From Parablautia muri (GTDB lineage: Bacteria; Bacillota; Clostridia; Lachnospirales; Lachnospiraceae), in NCBI RefSeq assembly GCF_009917485.1, contig NZ_QZDT01000001.1, forward strand, positions 1 to 64,000: 64,000 nucleotides of DNA, in the 5' to 3' direction. Position numbers and translations under genes: made by a program. The stretch's first letter is position 1, and the number at the start of each line of letters is the position of its first letter. Under the pieces are notes generated by a model. That model was not told the DNA's origin. It worked only from the letters and a program-made list of their open reading frames with translations, and did no database searches. Shown here piece after piece: positions 56,578 to 64,000 of the stretch.

Positions 56578-57900
56578 ATGGAAATAAACAAAAACCAGGA
56601 TAACACTGATTTTATGAAGGAGACGATTAAAAAAAGGCCTTTAAATAAAAGAAAGCTGATGCAGCGTACGCTTATTACGGCTGCAATGGCTGTTATTTTT
56701 GGATTGGTTGCCTGCTTTACTTTTTTGCTTTTAGAGCCGGTAATCAGCAAAAAGCTTTATCCTGAGGAGGAGCCGGACAAAGTGGTATTTGTTGAGGAAA
56801 CGGAAGAAAATGAAATACTTCCGGAAGACATGATAGCAGATGATTCCCAGATGCAGCCGGAACCCACAGAAGCGCCTGCTTTGGAGGATGAACAGATTGC
56901 TCAGGTTTTATCGGAAATGGAGTTAGGAGTAGAAGATTATATATCGCTTTTGGATAGTGTTGGAGAAATTGCTTGGAAAGTTAGCCAGTCTATTGTGACA
57001 GTGGTAGGTGTTACAGCGGATGTAGGGTGGCTTGATAATGAGCACGAGAGCGAGGGCGCAGTATCTGGTGTAGTAGTGGCCGATAATGGGCGGGAGTTAT
57101 TGATTTTGGCTAATACCAAAAGTATTGATGAGGCGGATTCCCTGAAGGTTGCATTTGCAGATGGAGAAGAATATGAAGCTTCTATTAAGAAAAAGGATAA
57201 TAATACCGGGCTGGCAGTTTTGTTTATACCGAAATCCAAAATAAATTCGGATACACTGGAAATGGCTCAGGCGGTAACGCTTGGTACATCCGGAGGTAAT
57301 TTGGCAGGAAATCCCATTATTGCCCTTGGCAGGCCAGTGGGAACGGAAGGTTCTCTTTGCTATGGAAATATAACCTCCACAGGAAATACGATCAGGCTTC
57401 CGGATTCCAATTATAAATATATGACCACGGATATATATGGAAGCAGCAGTGCCAGCGGAGTATTGGTGAATCTACAGGGGCAGGTCATTGGAATAATTGA
57501 TATGTCATATAATTCCAGTGATATGAAAAATCTTGTCAGTGCAATTGGAATTAGTGAATTAAAAAGGCTTGTGGAAAGCCTTTCAAATGACAAGAATATT
57601 CCTTACTTTGGAATTTATGGGGTTGATGTAACCCAAGAGGCCAATGAGGAACTAGGCGTTCCTTTTGGGGCTTACATAACAGAAATAGATATGGATTCCC
57701 CAGCTATGGATGCTGGTATACAAAGCGGTGATGTCATCACAAAGTTAAATGAAACAGAAATAAACAATTATCAGGAATTGGTAAAAGAGCTTTTGATAGA
57801 GGAGCCGGAAAGGGAGTTGGCGATTGAACTGATGCGCCAAGGGCCGGACGGTTATACGGAGATGAAATTAGAGGCAGTACTTGGATTAAAGCAAGAATAA
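56578..57900 (+). CDS. HtrA-like membrane protein with degenerate protease site and PDZ domain
   Basis: Single N-terminal transmembrane helix (about residues 28-52), an acidic linker, a trypsin-like HtrA/DegP domain (about 120-340) and a C-terminal PDZ domain (about 345-435). The fold is recognisable, but the catalytic His position reads NTK (K181) instead of NHV, and the Asp position reads NNTGLAVL (G211) instead of TDLAVL. The Ser loop is GSSSASG in place of GNSGG, so Ser may or may not be retained. It probably binds, and does not cleave, exported proteins. Start supported by AAGGAG. It follows tRNA-Pro. Confidence 0.85.
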   Translation: MEINKNQDNTDFMKETIKKRPLNKRKLMQRTLITAAMAVIFGLVACFTFLLLEPVISKKLYPEEEPDKVVFVEETEENEILPEDMIADDSQMQPEPTEAPALEDEQIAQVLSEMELGVEDYISLLDSVGEIAWKVSQSIVTVVGVTADVGWLDNEHESEGAVSGVVVADNGRELLILANTKSIDEADSLKVAFADGEEYEASIKKKDNNTGLAVLFIPKSKINSDTLEMAQAVTLGTSGGNLAGNPIIALGRPVGTEGSLCYGNITSTGNTIRLPDSNYKYMTTDIYGSSSASGVLVNLQGQVIGIIDMSYNSSDMKNLVSAIGISELKRLVESLSNDKNIPYFGIYGVDVTQEANEELGVPFGAYITEIDMDSPAMDAGIQSGDVITKLNETEINNYQELVKELLIEEPERELAIELMRQGPDGYTEMKLEAVLGLKQE

Positions 57901-57927
57901 TAAACTTGATTATATTAGGAAGGGAGG

Positions 57928-57943
57928 CTGCGGATACCCGCAG
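57928..57943 (+). promoter_or_regulatory. hairpin between Shine-Dalgarno and start codon of the YhaM gene
   Basis: CTGCGG/CCGCAG with an ATAC loop sits between GGAAGGGAGG (57918-57927) and the ATG (57953). The linear gap is 25 nt; folding the 16-nt hairpin reduces it to 9 nt. Confidence 0.5.
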
Positions 57944-57952
57944 AAGAAAAAG

Positions 57953-58897
57953 ATGAAATATATAAAGGATTACAAAGATGGAGACAGAGTATTTGACATT
58001 TATCTTTGCAAGCATAAAGTATCAGCGGTTACAAAAAATGGAAAACCTTACGAAAGCCTGATATTGCAGGATAAGACGGGAACCATAGATGCCAAGGTGT
58101 GGGATCCTTCCAGTGCGGGGATTGCAGAGTTTATCGCTTTGGATTATATAGAGGTATATGGTGATATTACCAGCTTTCAGGGCGCTTTGCAGGTAAACGT
58201 CAAAAGAATCAGGAAATGCCAGGAAGGTGAATTTAATCCGAAGGATTACCTTCCTGTAAGCAAATATAACATTGATGATATGTTTCGGGAGCTGATTGGC
58301 TATATTGAAAAGCTGGAAAATAAATATTTAAAGCAGCTACTCAAGGCCTTTTTTATGGAAGATAAGGAATTTATCAGGGTATTTAAACAATCTTCGGCGG
58401 CAAAAACCGTTCATCATGGATTTGTAGGCGGATTGCTGCAACATACCTTAGGGGTTGTAAGACTTTGTGATTATTACTGCAAGGCATACCCTCTGCTTAA
58501 TAGAGATTTATTAATCAGTGCGGCTATTTGTCATGATATCGGAAAAACCAGGGAGATTTCACTTTTTCCTCAAAATGACTATACAGATGAGGGACAGTTC
58601 CTGGGCCATATTATGATAGGGACAGAAATGGTTGCAGAAAAAATCCGTGAAATAGATGAATTTCCTGTCACACTTTCCAGTGAATTAAAACATTGCATTT
58701 TAGCCCACCATGGGGAATATGAATTTGGTTCTCCCAAAAAACCTGCAATTATAGAGGCTGTGGCGCTTAATTTTGCTGATAATACAGATGCCAAGCTGCA
58801 GACATTTACAGAAATACTGGAAAATTCCACAGAAATAGGATGGATGGGCTTTAACCGATTGTTTGACTCAAATTTAAAGAGAACAAAAGTAGAATAA
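57953..58897 (+). CDS. yhaM: 3'-5' exoribonuclease YhaM family
   Basis: An N-terminal OB-fold (about residues 10-95; LILQDKTGTIDAKVWD) and a C-terminal HD phosphohydrolase domain with HHGFVGGLLQHTLGVV, CHDIGK and the metal-site LAHHGEYEFGSPK. This is the YhaM/CBF1 layout of a Firmicutes 3'-5' exoribonuclease acting in RNA turnover. 314 aa, normal. Confidence 0.92.
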   Translation: MKYIKDYKDGDRVFDIYLCKHKVSAVTKNGKPYESLILQDKTGTIDAKVWDPSSAGIAEFIALDYIEVYGDITSFQGALQVNVKRIRKCQEGEFNPKDYLPVSKYNIDDMFRELIGYIEKLENKYLKQLLKAFFMEDKEFIRVFKQSSAAKTVHHGFVGGLLQHTLGVVRLCDYYCKAYPLLNRDLLISAAICHDIGKTREISLFPQNDYTDEGQFLGHIMIGTEMVAEKIREIDEFPVTLSSELKHCILAHHGEYEFGSPKKPAIIEAVALNFADNTDAKLQTFTEILENSTEIGWMGFNRLFDSNLKRTKVE

Positions 58898-58940
58898 AAT
58901 ATACAGTTTATCGGAGCTGTTGTGAAAATGAGGCCAGGTT

Positions 58941-60416
58941 ATGGTTTATGAGAAAAATCAATTATTAACAGTAGAAATTATCGATATGACAACTGACGGA
59001 GAGGGAATTGGAAAGATAGACGGATATCCATTTTTTGTGAAAGATGCAATCATCGGAGATAAGGCGCAGATTCGTGTTACACGGGTAAAAAAGAATTATG
59101 CTTATGGGAGATTGGAGAAGGTGCTTACACCTTCTTCCTTCCGCGTAGAGACAAAATGTCCATTTCACAAACGGTGCGGCGGCTGCCAGATACAGGCGAT
59201 GAGCTACGAGCGCCAGCTTCAATTTAAAGAGTCTAAGGTTAAAAATAACCTGATTCGAATTGGCGGATTTGCGCCAGAGTTCCTTGATAAGGTTATGGAG
59301 CCTATTGTGGGGATGGGAGAACCTTTTCATTATAGAAATAAGGCATTGTATCCTATTGGCATGGATAAAGAAGGAAATCCTGTGGCGGGGTTTTATGCCG
59401 GGAGAACGCACAGCATTATTGCAAATACAGATTGTAGTCTTGGCGTTAAGGAAAATAAGGAAATTTTGGAGATAATTCTTTCTTATATGAAGGAAAACCA
59501 CATATCTGCTTATGACGAAGCAACAGGAAAAGGATTCATCCGCCATGTGCTTATTCGAAAAGGATTTCAAAGCGGAGAAATCATGGTCTGTCTTGTTATA
59601 AACTCTAAAATAGGAAAGAAAAATTCTACTTTTTTGCCAAATCAGGATAGGCTGATAGGTTCCCTGTCAAATATAAAGGGTATGACCAGCATATCTGTCA
59701 GCATCAACAGAGAGCGTACTAATGTGGTTATGGGAAAGGAAGTCCATACGATTTGGGGCAAGGATAGTATAAAAGATATCATTTATGTGCGCAATGTGGA
59801 AAATAATTTTGCAGCCACCGGGCGAGGAATCACTTTTTCTATTTCTCCTTTGTCATTTTATCAGATCAATCCCGTACAGACAGAAAAATTATATAGCCTT
59901 GCCCTTTCTTATGCAGGAATTACGGGAAAGGAAGTGGTATGGGATTTATACTGCGGAATCGGGACAATTTCGTTGTTTTTGGCGTCAAATGCTAAACAGG
60001 TATATGGCGTGGAAATTGTACCGCAGGCGATTGAGGATGCAAAAAGAAATGCTGCTTATAATGATATTGAAAATGTGCAGTTCTTTGTAGGGAATGCAGA
60101 GGAGATATTTCCTGAGAAATATGAGAAAGACGGGATAAGGGCAGATGTGGTGGTGGTGGATCCGCCTCGTAAGGGATGCGATAAAGCATGCCTTGATACT
60201 GTGCTTAAAATGGCATCTGAGAGAATTGTGTATGTGAGCTGTGATAGTGCTACTTTGGCTAGAGATTTGCGTATACTTTGCGCGGATGGGTATGAGATAG
60301 AGAAGGTGAGGACGGTGGATATGTTTCCTATGACGGTTCATACAGAGGCTTGCGTCTTATTGGCCAAACGAAAATCGATAAAGGAAAAAAGTCTTGTTGT
60401 AGAAAGGGTTGTATAG
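58941..60416 (+). CDS. RNA (uracil-5-)-methyltransferase, RlmD/TrmA family
   Basis: An N-terminal TRAM domain (about 1-62), then an iron-sulfur cluster motif (C73, C79, C82 in KCPFHKRCGGCQ, plus C165) and a SAM methyltransferase domain (LYCGIGTISLFLA) with DPPRKGCDKACLD and the nucleophilic Cys in YVSCDSATLARDL. It makes m5U in 23S rRNA or, in some Firmicutes, in tRNA; which one cannot be decided here. GAGG precedes the start. The next gene begins 2 nt after its stop. Confidence 0.92.
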   Translation: MVYEKNQLLTVEIIDMTTDGEGIGKIDGYPFFVKDAIIGDKAQIRVTRVKKNYAYGRLEKVLTPSSFRVETKCPFHKRCGGCQIQAMSYERQLQFKESKVKNNLIRIGGFAPEFLDKVMEPIVGMGEPFHYRNKALYPIGMDKEGNPVAGFYAGRTHSIIANTDCSLGVKENKEILEIILSYMKENHISAYDEATGKGFIRHVLIRKGFQSGEIMVCLVINSKIGKKNSTFLPNQDRLIGSLSNIKGMTSISVSINRERTNVVMGKEVHTIWGKDSIKDIIYVRNVENNFAATGRGITFSISPLSFYQINPVQTEKLYSLALSYAGITGKEVVWDLYCGIGTISLFLASNAKQVYGVEIVPQAIEDAKRNAAYNDIENVQFFVGNAEEIFPEKYEKDGIRADVVVVDPPRKGCDKACLDTVLKMASERIVYVSCDSATLARDLRILCADGYEIEKVRTVDMFPMTVHTEACVLLAKRKSIKEKSLVVERVV

Positions 60417-60418
60417 AA

Positions 60419-63148
60419 ATGAAATGTACCAAATGTGGTTATGAAATTATGGAGGGGATAGCATTCTGTCCCTATTGTGGTGGAAAGGTAGAGGAAGGAA
60501 AATCAAAAGAGAATAAACCTATTTACCAGACCGATGTAAAAGGAATGCGAAAAAATGGAAAACTGGTTGTTTATCGTGACAGAACAGAATTTGTTACCAG
60601 CAGTGTTCAGAAAACGGTCTACAATTATTCAGCACTGGCAGCGGTGAAGAAAAAATTGGGAGTAGGTACAGTTCTAGGGCTTGGGCTAGATCATATTAAT
60701 TTCATTACAGAGGATGGGAGCATAGAATCCTGTCCTGTAAACAGAAAGGATGTTCATGAGGCATTTTTGCGTATTCAAGAGGCGATTAATCCCTATCTTG
60801 CTGAACGAAAAAAACGCCTTCTAGCGCAGGGCATTCGGTATTCTCTCATCAGCAGCATAGGGTTGACGAACAGTGGGATTATGGACATTTCGGATGATAA
60901 GGCGGTATTTAAAGGTAAAGCAGGGCAGAGTAAGGTTGTTTTTTTTCGAGATGTTAAGTTTGTCAGTGCATCCGCCGGTTCATTAGATTTTTCGCTGACA
61001 GATGGAACTTTGAAGTCTTTTACAATCGATAAAGAGTTTATAGATGAAGTATATTCTTTTGTCAGTGAGGCGATTAAACCATATATTGCTGAAAGAAAGG
61101 ACGCTCTGCTAGCGCAAGGAATCTACTTCTCTTGCCTTAGCAGTTATGGTTCTGAGAGCGGAACCCTAAATATTTATGAGGATAAGGCAGAGTTCATGGG
61201 CAAAATGGGAGATAATGAGATTGTCTTCTTCCAGGATGTTAGAACAGCCTGCTTGTTTACAGAGTCGCTGGAGCTTTTTCTTACTAACGGTACATCGAAA
61301 TCCTTTGCTGTTGAGGTGGATATACGGAATGAGGTTTTAGCTTTTGTTAAAGAGAAGATTCAACCCTATGTGCTGAAAAGAACTGTGGGATTTGATTTAT
61401 CATTTGGTGTTGACGAGCAAATCGAGGTCAATGAGGAGCGTGGTGTTTTTCATATTCTTCGTCAGGGTGGAAGTGAAATTACAAATGAGTGTTCTTTGGC
61501 TACTATTACTAAGTGCGAGCAGGTAGAGTATCGTGCGCCAAAGAGTGCGCTGGGTCTTCTTGCTGGTGCGGCAAAAGCTGTAGGGGTGCAGGATAAGTTG
61601 GGTGCGCCTAGCGCAGATGATATCATTAGTTTCGTAGGGATAGAGCTGACAGTGCAAACTGATGAGGGTGTACGAACAGAGGTTATTCGATTCGGAGATT
61701 TTTCTTTGGGAATGAGCAGAAGCAACAAAAAATATGACCAGTATTTCGCCGAGACATCGAAATTTATGGAGTATTTGGGAGGCGCATATGCTGAATGTGA
61801 GCTGATTGAGTCTATCCTTCCAGAACCGGAAGTCGAGACAGGGGCTGTTGGACGAAGGGATGAGATCATAGTGGATGTTGTAAGCAGAGAGAAGGGGTAC
61901 ATAGTAGATACTGTAAGTGGGAAGGAAGATATTATTGAGGCTGGCACTGTTGCTTTAGAAAAGGATAGATTAGGAATTGCAAAATATATCGATGGTATAT
62001 CTAGTTTTATTAGCAATTGCCCAACCCCCATGACGATTGCAATCCAAGGAAGCTGGGGAAGTGGTAAAAATAATATTATAAACACACTTTCGGATAGCTT
62101 GGAGGGGAGCTGCTCTGACAATCGGGTATGGTTTAATCCCCGACTGCTGCTTCAAGTCAATTCGGAGGATCCACTCCCAATACTTATAGGAAAAGCGTTA
62201 ATTCGGCAGCTTAGTGGCGCTGAAGGAAGTGTTTCTAAGGATTCCGCGGTTAAGGTGGCAAAAGGAGTTATCGAGCTTTTAGCTGGTATTATCGCTCCGG
62301 ATAGTTCAGCCGGACAAAATCTGGTGGAAGGATTGTTCAAAGATGGTTCCGGAATTTCTCCTGAAAAACTTGTAGACGCCTTTTCTAAGTTGGTGGAGAA
62401 ACGAGCTAAGGATTCAGCCGGTAAAGTTGTTATTTTCATCAATGAGCTGGACAAGCTTGCTCCTGTAAAAGCGGTGGAGCTGCTTATGGCCCTGCGGATT
62501 TTCTTGGACTGTGAAGGCTGCGTATTTGTAGCAGCGATTGACTATAGTCTTTTTCAGCGCGGAGTAAGAGAGAACCCTGATATGGACTTGGACGAGAACC
62601 AGGAGAAAGCCCTTTTTGATGAGATATTTCAGATGTCATTTCGTGTTCCTGTGTCAAGTCAGCAGATTAGAGATTATGTAAATGGTAAACTGAAATACAT
62701 GGGAATATATGGAAGTGATGAAGAAGAACTTGATTTTTGCACTGCGTTGATTCAACATTCTGTGGGCAATGAGCCTAAAAGTATAGACCGACTGTTTAAC
62801 TCTTTTCTGCTTTTAAAGAACATGGATGATAAAGGGTTGTATGAAAATAAGGTTCAGCGGTTAATGCTGTTTGCCCTGCTTTGCATGCAGACAAGATTTT
62901 ATGCGGTGTATGATGGGTTAAAACGGATGAAGAATCAAGTAACGCCAGAGATTCTTTCTGAGCTTAGCAGTGAGGAATCGAAAATTACAGCCTACGCTGG
63001 GTTAAGTGGAGAGGAAAAGGAAGAATTTTGCACATTTGCTCATGTGCTTTGTGACATTATCGATACGGACAATACAGTGGGTATATCCCAATCGGAGGGT
63101 GATGTGTTTATTAAAGTGCTTGAATATTCAAGTATCACATCGAAATAG
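60419..63148 (+). CDS. zinc ribbon + triple PH-like repeat + degenerate KAP-type P-loop protein
   Basis: A 909-aa soluble protein starting at ATG 60419. It has a zinc ribbon with C3, C6, C17, C20 and three tandem ~90-residue units (about 45-130, 137-227, 232-322), each ending in an I-x-PY helix; two share PYxAERKxxLLAQGI. These look like bacterial PH-like domains. A linker and a further beta-rich part (about 325-500) follow. From about 525 the KAP P-loop NTPase fold appears: Walker A GSWGSGKN (544-551) with Asn replacing Thr/Ser, Walker B IFINELDKL with Asn at 675 where the family has Asp. It may therefore bind without hydrolysing nucleotide. Function unknown; it is next to a DHH phosphoesterase. 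Confidence 0.8.
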   Translation: MKCTKCGYEIMEGIAFCPYCGGKVEEGKSKENKPIYQTDVKGMRKNGKLVVYRDRTEFVTSSVQKTVYNYSALAAVKKKLGVGTVLGLGLDHINFITEDGSIESCPVNRKDVHEAFLRIQEAINPYLAERKKRLLAQGIRYSLISSIGLTNSGIMDISDDKAVFKGKAGQSKVVFFRDVKFVSASAGSLDFSLTDGTLKSFTIDKEFIDEVYSFVSEAIKPYIAERKDALLAQGIYFSCLSSYGSESGTLNIYEDKAEFMGKMGDNEIVFFQDVRTACLFTESLELFLTNGTSKSFAVEVDIRNEVLAFVKEKIQPYVLKRTVGFDLSFGVDEQIEVNEERGVFHILRQGGSEITNECSLATITKCEQVEYRAPKSALGLLAGAAKAVGVQDKLGAPSADDIISFVGIELTVQTDEGVRTEVIRFGDFSLGMSRSNKKYDQYFAETSKFMEYLGGAYAECELIESILPEPEVETGAVGRRDEIIVDVVSREKGYIVDTVSGKEDIIEAGTVALEKDRLGIAKYIDGISSFISNCPTPMTIAIQGSWGSGKNNIINTLSDSLEGSCSDNRVWFNPRLLLQVNSEDPLPILIGKALIRQLSGAEGSVSKDSAVKVAKGVIELLAGIIAPDSSAGQNLVEGLFKDGSGISPEKLVDAFSKLVEKRAKDSAGKVVIFINELDKLAPVKAVELLMALRIFLDCEGCVFVAAIDYSLFQRGVRENPDMDLDENQEKALFDEIFQMSFRVPVSSQQIRDYVNGKLKYMGIYGSDEEELDFCTALIQHSVGNEPKSIDRLFNSFLLLKNMDDKGLYENKVQRLMLFALLCMQTRFYAVYDGLKRMKNQVTPEILSELSSEESKITAYAGLSGEEKEEFCTFAHVLCDIIDTDNTVGISQSEGDVFIKVLEYSSITSK

Positions 63149-63199
63149 AGGCCTGTGCGGTATTTCAGCAAAAATGTTTCTATATGGAGGAAAGCACGA

Positions 63200-64000
63200 A
63201 TGATGAATAAGTTGAATGATTTAATTGAATTGTGTCAAGGGCACCTTATTTATATCCAGACACATAATTTCCCTGATCCGGATGCCATTGCCTCAGCATA
63301 TGGGCTGCAAAAGCTATTGGAATTATATGGGGTGCAATCGAGGCTTTGCTATGATGGGTTGATTGATAAGCTGAGTGCTTCCAAAATGTTGGATGCGTTT
63401 CATATCCAGATGTTGCCTTATGTGCAGCTGGTTTCTGATATGCAGGAGACGGACCGAATTATCTGTGTGGACAGTCAGAAGAATAGTGGTAATGTCACAG
63501 ATTTTATCGGAGATGAGATTGCCTGTATCGATCATCATCCTACGTTTGTCCCCATAGAATATCTGTATCAGGATATTCGTATCACCGGTTCATGTGCTAC
63601 ATTGATTGCAGAATATTACGTCTTGTCAGGGAATGAACCAGATAGGGATGTGGCAACGGCATTGCTCTATGGGCTTAAAATGGACACTTTGCAGTTTTCA
63701 AGAGGTGTGACGGAACTGGATATTAAAATGTTCGGATTTCTATTTCCACGCTGTGATCAGGAAAAGCTAGCTGATTTGGAACGAAACAATATGGAGTTTA
63801 CTGACCTGAAAGCCTATGGGGCGGCGATCGAGAGCATTGAGCTTTATGAGAAGGTCGGGTTTTCCTGCATTCCTTTTTCGTGTCCGGATGCGCTGATCGC
63901 GATTTTGTCCGATTTTATTCTCTCCCTGATTGAAGTGGAAGTAGCAGTGGTATTTTCTTTTCGGGAAGACGGGATAAAACTGTCTGTCCGTTCTGAGGAC
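63200..64000 (+). CDS. DHH family phosphoesterase (NrnA-like), 3' truncated by the window
   Basis: The frame is open to the last base (267 codons). N-terminal motif I HNFPDPDAIASAYG, an acidic CVDSQK and the DHH motif CIDHHP are present, then GLKMDTLQFSR. This is the DHH/DHHA1 layout of oligoribonuclease/pAp phosphatase NrnA, which degrades short RNAs. GGAGG lies 9 nt before the ATG. It is 51 nt downstream of the PH-KAP gene and likely co-transcribed. Confidence 0.88.
   Translation, partial: MMNKLNDLIELCQGHLIYIQTHNFPDPDAIASAYGLQKLLELYGVQSRLCYDGLIDKLSASKMLDAFHIQMLPYVQLVSDMQETDRIICVDSQKNSGNVTDFIGDEIACIDHHPTFVPIEYLYQDIRITGSCATLIAEYYVLSGNEPDRDVATALLYGLKMDTLQFSRGVTELDIKMFGFLFPRCDQEKLADLERNNMEFTDLKAYGAAIESIELYEKVGFSCIPFSCPDALIAILSDFILSLIEVEVAVVFSFREDGIKLSVRSED

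Noticed and set aside
58965-59570. 201-codon open frame antisense to the RlmD/TrmA-type gene
   Set aside because: No recognisable motif and no start signal; the plus-strand frame carries the iron-sulfur cysteines and TRAM domain.
61462-62121. 219-codon open frame on the minus strand within the PH-KAP gene
   Set aside because: It is antisense to a strongly supported coding frame, has no ribosome binding site, and is rich in Ser/Pro/Ile as expected for a shadow frame.

Overview
The window is AT-rich chromosomal DNA from a low-GC Gram-positive, most likely a member of the Lachnospiraceae (Clostridia). The evidence is the Firmicutes origin gene order, lineage-typical families (DUF4446, DUF3881, YhaM, an FGGY-type ribulokinase with GntR-type AraR) and strong AGGAGG-type ribosome binding sites. 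The genus cannot be fixed from sequence reading alone. No transposase, prophage or CRISPR array is visible.

Replication origin, about 7.8-31.8 kb. dnaA, dnaN, the S4-domain gene yaaA, recF, gyrB, gyrA and an SPFH/flotillin gene run leftward. rpmH, rnpA, yidD, yidC, jag, mnmE, mnmG, rsmG, an orphan LuxR-type response regulator, parA, parB, a DUF4446 gene, serS, a DUF3881 gene and tRNA-Arg(CCT) run rightward. DnaA boxes lie both between dnaA and rpmH and between dnaN and dnaA, which suggests a bipartite oriC. Two perfect parS sites sit just upstream of parA inside a 24-bp inverted repeat.

Left arm, 0-7.7 kb (all but the first small gene leftward). An arabinose catabolic operon araR-araA-araB-araD is followed by an Lsa-type ABC-F ribosome-protection gene. 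Its leader carries a 7-codon peptide ORF and an intrinsic terminator, the usual layout of antibiotic-inducible attenuation.

Right arm, 31.8-46.4 kb. A two-component system is transcribed away from a cluster of two lipoproteins (one a sugar-type solute-binding protein with an extra N-terminal propeller-like part), two sugar-type ABC permeases and an HlyD-like adaptor. No ATPase is encoded with them. Then come an ABC exporter, a DEDD exonuclease with a Cys/His tail, a D,D-carboxypeptidase, trmB and trxA.

Mrp/Mbh-type cluster, 46.5-56.1 kb. Ten tightly packed genes encode MrpE, F, G, an MbhD-like protein, an MbhE-MrpB fusion, MrpC and four NuoL/M/N-type antiporter subunits. No hydrogenase or other redox module is present. 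tRNA-Pro(CGG) follows.

Right end, 56.5-64 kb. An HtrA-like membrane protein has lost two catalytic residues. It is followed by YhaM-type exoribonuclease, an RlmD/TrmA-type methyltransferase, a large protein combining a zinc ribbon, three PH-like repeats and a degenerate KAP-type P-loop domain, and a DHH phosphoesterase cut by the window edge. The pseudo-HtrA, the PH-KAP protein, the four-antiporter Mrp cluster and the ATPase-less transporter cluster are the least conventional parts.
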